12,289 nucleotides of DNA. Origin: Fragilaria radians. Its lineage: Eukaryota > Bacillariophyta > Fragilariophyceae > Fragilariales > Fragilariaceae. The position numbers and the translations under genes were made by a program. The notes below the pieces were generated by a model that saw nothing but the letters and a program-made list of their open reading frames with translations, had not been told where the DNA came from and made no database searches. Shown one piece after another: positions 1 to 8,310 of the stretch (positions are counted from its first letter, which is position 1; the number at the start of each line of letters is the position of its first letter). The DNA lies in contig CAAAJI010000360.1 of NCBI GenBank assembly GCA_900642245.1, positions 43,275 through 55,563 of the forward strand, written 5' to 3'.

Positions 1-1037
1 CTGGAGGTCCCATGATTGTTGAGGCAGGAGGATCGAGAAAGCAGGATACAATTGCCGGTTTGGTTTCCTTTGGGGGAACCGGATGTTTCCTTTTTCCCGC
101 TGTCTTTACTCGAGTCAGTGCTTACAAGGATTGGATTGTTCAACAGGCTTGCCAGGGGAGTAATGCCCTTCCGGATTGGTGCTCTAATGGGGTCGGCAAT
201 ACTGTCACACCTGCAACTCCCTCGCCAAATATTCGACCATCGACACCTCGGCCTACTCGTCTTCCACCATCATCAATTGGATCCTCGGGATGCTTTGCGG
301 CTTCAACAACAGTGGAAGTCTTCGGTAGGGGATCCATCCCAATGAAAGATCTTGTACAAGGTGATTTAGTTCTCACCGAAAATGGAAAGTATGAACCCAT
401 CTATACCTTCGGTCATTATGCGCCTGACACTGTAGCAACGTTTCTTGACGTAAGAACTGCCATCAGCACTTTGAGACTGACCAAGCATCATATGGTATAC
501 ATCAATCAACAAGAACAACCTATCGCAGCTTCTCAATTGAGTGTAGGAGATCTTCTACGGACTGTTGCTTCAGAAATTGGAGAGCCCATTTTAGCAATAC
601 GAGAAGTTCGAGAAAAAGGATTGTATGCACCGTTTACTCCATCAGGAAAAATTGTAGTTAATGGCATCATTGCATCTGTCTATATGACAGTACTTGGTGA
701 AAAAACCATTGATCTTGGTTGGATTCACATCAGCCCTCATTGGATGAGCCACTCGATTCTTTTCCCCCATCGATTTCTTTGCTATCATATCAAAACCTGC
801 TCAAATGAGACATTCAATCAGCAAGGTATCAATACCTACCATGCTGTTTTATTCCAGGCGTTTCAGAGGCTTCTCAAACTAGGCTTTGTTATGAAAATGA
901 CCATTTTCCATTTGCTACTTTTTCTTGCAGTGTCAGCCAGTCTAGTAGAGTCATCGTTACACATTGTGAGTTGGATTGCTGTGTTTACAATAACATACCT
1001 TTTCGCGTTGTCCAGTCGACGGCTCGTAAAGAAGTGA
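1..1037 (+). CDS. Serine protease (S1) - Hedgehog-type Hint domain fusion, 5' partial
   Basis: The gene enters from the left edge; the first whole codon is at base 3 and reads GGPM, the end of the catalytic S1 motif (D)SGGP. Numbering from the Met at base 12: residues 1-47 are the last protease strands and C-terminal helix (IAGLVSFGG, PAVFTRVSAYKDW). C47 and C57 match the extra tail cysteine pair of the three paralogues downstream. Residues about 64-90 are a Pro/Thr/Ser-rich linker. From C94 a Hint domain begins: G93-C94-F, then GDLVL (117-121), the T157-x-x-H160 motif (LTKHH) and a Hog-like GLYAPFTPSGKIVVNG block (203-218). Two hydrophobic segments follow, about 294-311 and 318-334, ending in basic residues. 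In the Hog family, Cys1 with the Thr/His pair performs an N-to-S acyl shift and cleaves before Cys1. The position of the cholesterol-activating Asp of animal Hedgehog appears to be H135 here. No intron is visible. The Hint assignment is firm; its activity and membrane topology are inferred. Confidence 0.9.
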   Translation, partial: GGPMIVEAGGSRKQDTIAGLVSFGGTGCFLFPAVFTRVSAYKDWIVQQACQGSNALPDWCSNGVGNTVTPATPSPNIRPSTPRPTRLPPSSIGSSGCFAASTTVEVFGRGSIPMKDLVQGDLVLTENGKYEPIYTFGHYAPDTVATFLDVRTAISTLRLTKHHMVYINQQEQPIAASQLSVGDLLRTVASEIGEPILAIREVREKGLYAPFTPSGKIVVNGIIASVYMTVLGEKTIDLGWIHISPHWMSHSILFPHRFLCYHIKTCSNETFNQQGINTYHAVLFQAFQRLLKLGFVMKMTIFHLLLFLAVSASLVESSLHIVSWIAVFTITYLFALSSRRLVKK

Positions 1038-2176
1038 ATGATCATACGTCTGAGTCACGTTATCGGGAAATAGCAATACAATTAGTAAAAGATGAACCAA
1101 TTCAATTCAAATTTCTCATTCTATGCTTAAAACTTTGCAAATCTTGAAAAAGCTTTCGATGAGGAATATATGTAGTTCTAAAATGTATCTTAACTAGTTA
1201 GCAGGTATGATAGAAGTGATTGAATCTAGGAAGAACAAGTATAGAGCAATCATCATAAATGTGTCCGTCTCACTCAACATTCCATTTTGCTTCAACATTC
1301 CCGCAGCATTTGTAGAAGATATCAATGAGACGCAGGAGTTATGTATGGAATACAGAGTAAAACTGGTAACGCACCAACATTGCCACGCTACTTGGAAACA
1401 TTTCCTCATCCCATTCTACCTCCATCCTTAATTCTTTAATTTCCTTCTATTGAATCCGTAGATAGTAAAGCTTCATTGATATGTACCACTATTATCTACG
1501 TTAAAAGTATTAAACGCAGATGATGGATGACTACTCAACTACATATATACTAACACATGATTGAATTCCGTATAAGATTTTTGTCATGAAGTCCATTAAA
1601 GATTAAGATAACAAATCAATGGGTGAACTGCCAAGGGGAGTTGAGAATTTGATATCAGAAGAGTTTTGGAGTCTTCTGCTGATGTACCTTTCAATATGAA
1701 GTTAGAAAGTGCTGAATCTTTGGACAATATTTGGATTTGAGATAATGGAACTTCATGTGACTGCTACAGCAGTGATAAAGGGGAGGTGGTTTACTCAGAG
1801 AAGATATCAATTGGAGTGGATCATAGAAGCCACCAAGATTGGGCCACAGATGTTGAACATAAATTTGGGCTCTGAGGAACGTAAAGTGCTCTTGAAGTTG
1901 AATTAATCTCTCCGGCATCAACAGGGATATCAAGAACCGACTTTGAATCAGAAATGAAGAATTAATCGTTGGGAGACAACAAAGCTAGCTCTTCTTCAGG
2001 TCTTGAACATCAAGAACGGATTTGTCAACAAAGTCAACTCCTCCTTTCGCAAAATCATACTACACCAAGAGGTCAGGAAAATACACAAAGCTTAGGAAAG
2101 AATGAAGCACGCATTCTCAAGACAACAGCAATGCCTTAGGAAAAGAAATTATTTGAAACATTTTAATTGTACCAAG
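1038..2176. other. Intergenic region, no supported gene
   Basis: AT-rich spacer after the protease-Hint gene. Only short open frames occur (for example 1207-1431 plus, 1194-1409 minus, 1709-1906 plus). None has a recognisable motif, a splice-compatible extension or a relative elsewhere in the window. An AGTAAA at about 1092-1097 is a weak candidate polyadenylation signal for gene 1. The stretch 1966-2138 is open in one frame with a Gln/Ser-rich composition, and may be an unrecognised end of the retroelement debris that follows. No homology to the duplicated spacers further right was seen. Confidence 0.5.
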
Positions 2177-2779
2177 GTTGCCCGTAAAGATTTCCTCCTT
2201 CAAATCTGCATCCAAAAAGGGAAAAGATCTCTCGGACATAGACTCCATAATAACATTGTTAGAAAAGGATTTTAAATGTCACATCATTCACAACTGGGAC
2301 TTGGCTGTACCCTTGGGCCATCGATCAGGCTTGCGTCACATCATTTAACTTCATTCTGGTGATCCACTTGCTCTTGACGCACAAACATTTAGTTCTTGAG
2401 TCTATCAAAGCTTCCTGGCTCTCTGGACCTTCAAGCGTTATCAACGCAATGTCTCCTTGGTCTAGAATTATTTCCCTTCCTGATTTTGATGTAACCAAAT
2501 CCTGTAAGCACCTGAATTGAACCGATCTTGCAGTTTCTTCACTTTCATTAGCAACATATGTTTTGGAGTCTTCCTTTCAATCTCAACCAAGCAGGTGGCT
2601 TTAACATGTCCTTCGTTTGGGCAATAGGCACAGAAGAGGGATTTGGAGCATTTATCACATTGTATTTGCAGCATTGCTTTCATGCAAGCCTTGTTGTTGC
2701 AATCTTTTGCCATGTGGAACACCACTTTATCAGAAATAGAATGCACGTCAATGGATAGCACCGACTCCTTATTTGTCAT
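2177..2779 (-). pseudogene. Decayed Ty1/copia-like retroelement fragment (CCHC knuckle region and RT N-terminus)
   Basis: Reading leftward, an open frame from 2779 to 2468 encodes 103 residues rich in cysteine. It contains C50-x2-C53-x4-H58-x4-C63, the spacing of a Gag-type zinc knuckle, preceded by C27, C32, C41 and C44. After its stop, another frame reads GDIALITLEGPES (about 2450-2410). Then come pieces typical of copia reverse transcriptase: SKW-I-T-R-M-K (about 2381-2337), GYSQVP followed by NDVTFKIL (about 2320-2265), and DLKEEIF (about 2210-2180). These are spread over several frames with stops. In intact copia elements the order is Gag, protease, integrase, RT, so a knuckle directly beside RT implies a large internal deletion, or that the Cys-rich part belongs to something else, such as an AN1-like zinc finger. 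No LTRs were recognised. The RT resemblance is fairly secure; the family and the knuckle assignment are less so. Confidence 0.55.
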
Positions 2780-2984
2780 TTCATTTACATTTTAGATCTT
2801 CATAATTCTTTTTCATTCTAACATGATTGCTGATTGACCTCACTCTCTTTGATGGTAGGTGACCATCACAAGTAACTAGCTAACTACCTACAAGGAATCA
2901 TGGGGTCATATAGTAGAAGGACACCAAAGAGGTTTATATGAGACCGTTTATAAAGAATTCAGGGAGACGCAATTGCAGGTTGTT

Positions 2985-3425
2985 TGCCAACATTTAGCTG
3001 TCAATATTCAACAAGCAAGTGGGTGTTCAAGGTGAGGTGAAATGACGTATTTCTAGCTCAATTTTTTCCCCTGTGGATGGAGTTGAGTACCAGGAAGTGA
3101 CCTCAATAACACCTTTGCTCCAGCGCTCTATGATGTAATGTTCCAACTCTTATGATTGCATGATAGAAGCTAAATGACAAAATCAATGATACGAAAACGA
3201 CTTTCCTTAGAAGGAGACTTAAAGGAGATCTTCATGGAAGTTTTGCATGGAATGGAGGCAGACAAGGATAAACTTCTGATTTTGAAGGAGGGTATTGGGG
3301 GATTAGTACAAAGTGCTAGTCATTTTTATGAGAAACTAGTTCAAGTTTTCAAGAGTTGTGGCTGTACAGGAATCCAAGTTGATTCTTGCATGCGGATCAA
3401 GAGTTCATCCAATAGGTTCGGGTGA
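2985..3425 (+). pseudogene. Decayed Ty1/copia-like reverse transcriptase fragment
   Basis: Successive frames on the plus strand spell the order of copia RT motifs. TSKWVFKVR is followed by a stop and NDV (from 3011). PGSDLNNTFAPALYDVMF (from 3090) corresponds to the PGVDF...FAPV.NDVTF block. The open frame 3174-3425 then reads GDLKEIFMEVLHGME and GLVQSASHFYEKLVQVF, the block just before the catalytic YVDD. YVDD itself is not seen, because the frame ends about where it should appear. Stops and frame changes make it a dead copy. It repeats the same RT region as the minus-strand fragment on its left and points the opposite way, so the two are separate or rearranged copies, with 5' sides facing each other across about 2780-2985. 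No long terminal repeats were found. Confidence 0.7.
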
Positions 3426-3590
3426 AAAGGTGGAACACCAGCTATCCTTCTCTTTACGTTGCAACATTGCCCAGAAAGTTGAGAGGAAGAGCTTGGATGA
3501 TGTGACTTCCTTGATTTTTCATTCAAATTTAGGGAATCCACTACTGAAACACACAGAAAAGTATGTGTGTTTTCCTTTTTATTTGGAAGG
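3426..3590. other. Spacer between retroelement debris and the first conserved promoter module
   Basis: Open frames cross this stretch in both directions, but none shows a recognisable motif. It may contain more of the eroded element, since it directly follows the RT fragment. Homology to the protease spacers becomes visible only from about 3591. Confidence 0.4.
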
Positions 3591-3645
3591 GGAATTTTCT
3601 ATGACGAGGTCGAAGTGGAACCAGCCAAAAAAATTTTGCACGATC
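3591..3645 (+). promoter_or_regulatory. Conserved upstream module of protease gene 2
   Basis: GGAATTTTCT at 3591-3600 is followed by an ACGAGGTC-like stretch, then AACCAGCCAAA and TTGCACGATC at 3636-3645. The same elements in the same order lie before genes 3 and 4. The core ends 108 bases before the ATG, versus 79 and 86 for the other two genes (measured to the end of each listed module). Conservation suggests a promoter or a shared upstream activating sequence, but inherited duplication alone could also explain it. Confidence 0.5.
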
Positions 3646-3689
3646 GACGTTCACAGGGACATTTGGCTGTTGTGACAATTCCAAATTGA

Positions 3690-3731
3690 ATGAAGGACGC
3701 GTCATACATGATCACCATATACTCGCCGTAA
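3690..3731 (+). promoter_or_regulatory. Possible upstream ORF in the leader of gene 2
   Basis: An ATG at 3690 opens a 13-codon frame that ends in TAA at 3729-3731, 22 bases before the protease ATG. It has a second ATG inside. It sits where the leaders of genes 3 and 4 run straight into their start codons, so gene 2 has about 50 additional leader bases here. Its relevance depends on transcription starting upstream of 3690, which the sequence alone does not show. Confidence 0.25.
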
Positions 3732-3753
3732 CTATACAATTTTGGAGGATATA

Positions 3754-4782
3754 ATGATAAAAGTAATAATATCAATATGGTTGTTATGGTTGTTACTACC
3801 CTTATGCTTCGGTTTCAATAATATAACGAAACGAATTGCTGGTGGACAAGATGTAGGATGGGATCGTTATCCTTACTTTGCCTTGTTGGAAATTAAATGG
3901 AAAGATCAACCTTCAGATCCCATTCGTACAAATTGGTGTGGAAGTGTTGTGATTGCAGTTTCATCTTTATTGGTACGTCCCTTTCTCTATTGAATGTTCA
4001 ATGATACATCCTGACTCATTTGGTTCGTCTAGACTGCAGCTCACTGCCTACAAAAGCCGAATATTGAATCCGTGACTGCCACAATCGGAATTTATGATTT
4101 GGAGGATGATCCAACGCGACAAGTTATAACGGCTCAATCGTGGGTATTGCATCCTTACTATGATCCTTTGAAGGTTCGCAACGATATTGCTATTGTCCGA
4201 TTAGAAACTACGGTGAACGTGAAACCTGTGTCGATAACATTTGAAAATGGATTTCCAAAAGTGGGGACGATGACCAAAGTAATTGGATTTGGAAAGGAAA
4301 GTCCTGATGAAGAAGAAATATCCGACGAACTTTTGGAGATCAGTCTTACAGTATCGAGACCTTCCTATTGCCAAGAAAAATTTGGGAAGGAAAATTTTAT
4401 CAGCTCTACTCAGATATGTGCAGGTGGTTCTGGTAAGGTAAGTGAATATATACATTTCAAACTTTTCGTCGTCACCTATGATTCACATCAACTTGTGGCT
4501 TGAAAGGTTCCATGCACTGGTGATTCTGGAGGCCCAATGATTGTCAAAGGATTTTCAGGAAAACCCGACAAAGTCGCTGGCATAGTATCCTTTGGAGGAA
4601 TAGAGTGCAATCAGCAGCCGGCAGTTTTTACTCGAGTCAGCGCTTACAAATTATGGTTGGAAGGAAATCTGTGTCGAGGAGGCCAGTCCATTCCACCTCG
4701 TTGGTGCCATCACGGTGGTCCTAATGGAACTCCTAATAAACCGCCAATAAAGGGGGGTAAGCCACCTCCTCCAAAGCCTTGA
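3754..4782 (+). CDS. Secreted S1-family serine protease, paralogue 2 (three exons)
   Basis: Exons are 3754-3972, 4033-4437 and 4507-4782, with phase-0 GT-AG introns of 60 and 69 bases, giving 299 residues. Residues 1-20 are a hydrophobic signal peptide. A short propeptide with an NIT sequon ends at KR27, and the mature chain starts I28-AGG. The triad is H77 (TAAHC), D124 (NDIAIVRL) and S215 (GDSGGP). Cysteines fit the usual 42-58, 168-182 and 191-220 disulfides (C62-C78, C186-C202, C211-C242). C264 and C275 form an extra pair in a tail that is Gly/Pro-rich to the end. Trypsin position 189 is V209, 216 is G238 and 226 is A247, so a small hydrophobic S1 pocket is expected rather than Lys/Arg specificity. 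The ATG at 3754 was chosen because it directly precedes the signal peptide; the frame is open four codons further back, without another ATG. It acts outside the cell or in the secretory pathway. Confidence 0.93.
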
Positions 4783-4938
4783 CCACCAGGCTAAATGATT
4801 TGTTTCCATTTCGATTGGATTTGACCAAACTCTAGACACTGAATATTCGACATGATGAATACCTCTGTAACAAAGAATGTTTGAAATCAAGTTCCATCCA
4901 ACTCTTTGTATGAAAAGTTAAGGAAAAGATTTCTGTAC

Positions 4939-4944
4939 AATAAA
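4939..4944 (+). terminator. Candidate polyadenylation signal of gene 2
   Basis: AATAAA lies 157 bases after the stop codon within TGTACAATAAATT. The copy after gene 3 keeps the surrounding bases but reads AGTAAA. The TGTA just upstream also fits a cleavage-factor site, though this is only inferred. Confidence 0.4.
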
Positions 4945-7140
4945 TTGGCTGTTTAATTTTTTAAAACCAAGTTTATGTGTCGTCATCATCGCTGTTCCAT
5001 CTATTGAATATGTCTGGGGTCATTGTTGTCCTCGTTTCCTGCTATCGTTTCCACTCAATAGCTTACAAGATATCGGTGCTTTCAACGGCACAGAGAAGCC
5101 GTTGACAGACTGCCGACTATGGGCAAGTAGTAAGTGGGCGCATGTCAAGAGTGGAATATGGGTAAGGAGGAAGTTGCCGATTTGCCTTAGAATACAAACA
5201 TGAGATGGGCTTTGTCAACGCAAGTCAACTTTCAAAGCTATACTACAATAGCAAGTCTTAAAAAGTATGACATACTATTCCCTATTCTTTTTAGCTGTCG
5301 CCGTTCATAATGCTCTATAGCTGACTTGATAAATTAAATTAAAACAATCAAATTGAAATTGGGAACAAGAGTTAAGAATTCTTTTAACTAGTGAGAATTG
5401 ACAGTATTATGATTGACATAAATGAGGCCTGACTCTGAAACGAATAGGGACATACTTCCCTACATCTTGCTCTTTGTCAAAATAACTACATTCTTCAGAC
5501 AGACGGCAAATCTAGTTACCCTTTGCAGAGGAGATTGATCTTTGTAACATCGTGCCCTTATATAGTCCTCTTTGTCTGCTAGTTTGTTCAACTCAATAGA
5601 ATAACTATTGACATGGCATCGTGACTCAATAAGTCAGAATACTCACTATTGACGTTTCAATCATTTTTGTTTACTGCTTCTGACTCATTCTCAACATCCT
5701 CCATCATCTTGCCGCTTATCAACTTACTAGTTGAATTCATCGAGTTGATAATGTTGAATCCAAAAACATGAATGATCCGATGTATCACCATAGGCATCAC
5801 CTTGATAATCTTCAGCACCATCCCATTGAATGAGACTAGTACATATTCCTTGCACGTGATAAGGCTGCATGATAAGTTTGTTGAACATTTTTCTTGACTC
5901 ACAAATTGTATGTAAAGGAATTTTTGTTTTACTGCCTATTTTACGCTAATTGGTTTTTATGCTACTAATGGAGCACACCAGCATCTAGCCATTAGTTCCT
6001 AGTTATCGTCGTTAAAATATTCTACATTATGTGCAACAAACCAACTTTTCTTTTTGTTTTGTTTTACTATACTCTCAAAAGTGGATGTTGAGCTTTACTG
6101 AGTGTGTACTCTAGGTACACAGTTGCCTGCGAATATGTCTCGTTAACTAGAAAATACCTGTGATTGAAGGAGGCGACAGAGAGCGTAACTTGATAATCAA
6201 AGAGTGAGGAAGGTATATGAAACTACCATCGCTTTCAACGATTCACAGCCTGCAAATTCATTCTTGATCTTAGCAATAAAGGTAAACTTAAGCATGTATG
6301 AGCATTAGTCAACCTGATGTATAATGGATGCAAAACTTTCGTCCCTGTCCAATCTTTCTCTCTTCTTTCTTACAATGACTTAGATGGGATTTTCAAAAGC
6401 CGTTGGGCTATTGTTTGCAAGTGAATTTTCACAATTAGGGCAATGCTTTAATTTATATCTCCTTTTCAGCCGCATGCCCAAGCCTGCTCATTATTTATAT
6501 GGCTTTAGGTTATTTATTTCATGGACACGTTGACAATTGCTCATTGATTAAGTTCTTCAGACATTGCCACGTATGAATACTGTCAACCTTTATGCCAAGC
6601 GTTAACTATTGTTTTATCCCTGGTCTTGGCTTCTTCATGTGCCATGGAGATTTTGAATGTCTAATAGAACGTTAAAATTTCAACTAAATCCTGGACAAAA
6701 GGTACAATATTGATGATGGCTCTGCTCAATTAACCATGAATAGGATTTAAGAAAAACGCTACACAAACTTTTCCATTCTTCAACTATATTAACAGAAAAA
6801 AATAATTTTTAAGACGTTGCCATCGACTAAATTGTTGACTTTTTTAGTTTGGAACTAGGTCCTCTCCAGGTTTAGGGTTCTTCTATTTTTGCATTAAGAA
6901 TAGCCAAAATAATGTTCAATCTCCTCCTAAGATTTTGAATTTACTTTGAAGAACCACTATAATTCTGAAATTAGTATTAAACACCAATGTTTGTTGAATT
7001 CCTCTTCCTGCATTGGATAAAATTTCGTCCGCGCCATACAGGTTTTTCAGTCAAAGCACCTCAGTTTTAACGAAGTTGCGAAGACTCCGTTCAATCTTCA
7101 TATCATTAAAGCCGTTAAATTTCTAAGCATTGACTGAGTT

Positions 7141-7206
7141 GGAATTTTCTATCTCGAGGTCTGAATGGTCAAAGTATGAACCAGCCAAATTATGCACGAT
7201 CCAAAT
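7141..7206 (+). promoter_or_regulatory. Conserved upstream module of protease gene 3
   Basis: GGAATTTTCT at 7141-7150, CGAGGTCTGAA, AACCAGCCAAATT, and ATTATGCACGATCCAAAT at 7189-7206. The last 18 bases are identical to those before gene 4, although most of the surrounding spacer has drifted. The module ends 79 bases before the ATG. It is a candidate core promoter or activator site. Confidence 0.55.
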
Positions 7207-7285
7207 ACTTATCCAATTCTTGAGGCTACGGTGAGATTGTCACAACCAAAAAATCTCCACGACATTTACAATTGAGAGGGCAAGA

Positions 7286-8310
7286 ATGGAAAAAGCAACA
7301 CTATTCTTGTGGGTGCTGCTACCCTTTTGTTTGGGGTCCAGAAATTTGGCGACACGAATTGCTGGTGGAGAAGAAGTTGGAGGGGACCGTTATCCATACT
7401 TTGCCTTGTTGGAAATTAAATGGAAGCAACAAACTACAGGTCCCATTATCACAAATTGGTGCGGAAGTGTTGTGATTGCAAGTTCATCGTTATTGGTATG
7501 TCCATTTTCTCTATTGAATTTTCAGAAATTGTATCATGACTCACTTTTTTAATCGTCAAGACTGCAGCTCACTGCTTCCAGAAACCCAATATAGAATCCG
7601 TCACTGCTAAAATAGGAATTTATGATTTGGAGGACGACCCAACGCAACAAGTTGTGACAGTTCAATCATGGGTATTGCATCCTTACTATGATCCAGCGAA
7701 GGCTAGCAATGATATTGCCATAGTCCGATTAGAAACTACACTGAACGTGAAACCTGTATCGATAACATTTGAAAATGGATTTCCAAAAGTGGGGACGATG
7801 ACCAAAGTGTTTGGATTTGGAAAAGAAAGTCCTGATGAAGATGAAATATCTGACAAACTTTTGGAAATCAGTCTTACCGTCTCTAGGACGTCATACTGCC
7901 GAGAGAAATTAGGGACGCCATATGTTGTCACCGCAACTCAGATTTGCGCAGGTGGATCTGGTAAGGTAGGTAAATATATACATTCAAATTTTTCATCATC
8001 GTCAATGACTCATACAAGTTTTGTGGCTTTAAAGGTTCCATGCACTGGGGATTCCGGAGGACCCATGATTGTCAAAGGATTTTCAGGAAAACCCGACAAA
8101 ATTGCTGGAATAGTATCATTTGGAGGATCAGAGTGCAAGGAGAAGCCTGCTGTGTTTACTCGAGTTAGTGCTTACAAGCTATGGCTGGAAGGAAATCTGT
8201 GTCGAGGAAGCGAATCCATCCCACCTCGTTGGTGCCATAGCGGTGGTCCTAATGGAACTCCTAATAAACCGCCAATTAAAGGTGGCAAGCCATTTCCTCC
8301 AAAGCCTTGA
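7286..8310 (+). CDS. Secreted S1-family serine protease, paralogue 3 (three exons)
   Basis: Exons are 7286-7495, 7561-7965 and 8035-8310, with phase-0 introns of 65 and 69 bases, giving 296 residues. The ATG is followed by a signal peptide (about 1-17). A short propeptide ends at TR24 and the mature chain starts I25-AGG. The propeptide lacks both the dibasic KR and the sequon of the other copies. The triad is H74, D121 and S212. V206 is at trypsin position 189 and A244 at position 226, so specificity should not be tryptic. The tail carries the extra cysteine pair and a Gly/Pro-rich end (FPPKP), stopping at the same codon as paralogue 2. The second intron is a multiple of three with no in-frame stop, so an unspliced message would still encode a full-length protein with 23 extra residues just before the catalytic Ser loop. 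It is very close in sequence to paralogues 2 and 4. Confidence 0.93.
7966..8034 (+). other. Intron 2 of gene 3, translatable if retained
   Basis: 69 bases, GTAGGT...AAAG, with ATGACTCAT about 30 bases before the acceptor. It sits at the same place and has the same length as the second introns of genes 2 (4438-4506) and 4 (10999-11067). Those two carry an in-frame TGA; this one does not. It is treated as an intron because removing it restores the canonical GK-VPCTGDSGGP junction shared by all copies. Confidence 0.85.

Larger units (their letters stand above)
4783..7285. repeat. Spacer of tandem unit A (about 2.5 kb, no supported gene)
   Basis: Diverged copy of the spacer after gene 3 (8311-10316). 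Matching landmarks in the same order include the 3' UTR just after the stop (shared GACCACCAGGCTA), the block about 5041-5100 (TATCG, AATAGCTTA, GATATCGGT, GAGAAGCC), GAGATGGGCT near 5200, GCAAATC near 5505, CCTGGACAAAAGGTAC near 6690, GTTGACTTTTTTA near 6834 and TATAATTCTGAAATT near 6958. It is about 500 bases longer than its partner. The excess falls roughly between 5570 and 6600, where matching is hard to follow. The minus-strand open frame 5657-5902 lies in this extra part and has no recognisable motif. No coding gene, tRNA or array was seen. Confidence 0.6.

Noticed and set aside
140..400. 86-residue minus-strand open frame
   Set aside because: Lies antisense inside the protease-Hint gene, whose plus-strand frame has clear domain motifs. 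Its Pro/Gly-rich content mirrors the linker codons.
1194..1431. Overlapping open frames on both strands
   Set aside because: Short, no motif, and no splice-compatible extension on either strand.
1709..1906. 65-residue plus-strand open frame
   Set aside because: No recognisable motif and surrounded by stops. It could be unrecognised repeat debris but cannot be supported.
3742..3753. Earlier start for gene 2 at 3742
   Set aside because: That codon is TTG. The first ATG in frame is 3754, directly before the signal peptide.
4432..4442. Tandem donor GGTAAGGTAAGT at the end of exon 2, allowing a splice five bases earlier
   Set aside because: The earlier donor would shift the frame and destroy GDSGGP. 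The later donor fits all three paralogues.
5657..5902. 81-residue minus-strand open frame
   Set aside because: No family recognised and no counterpart in the partner spacer. Kept only as part of the extra block in unit A.
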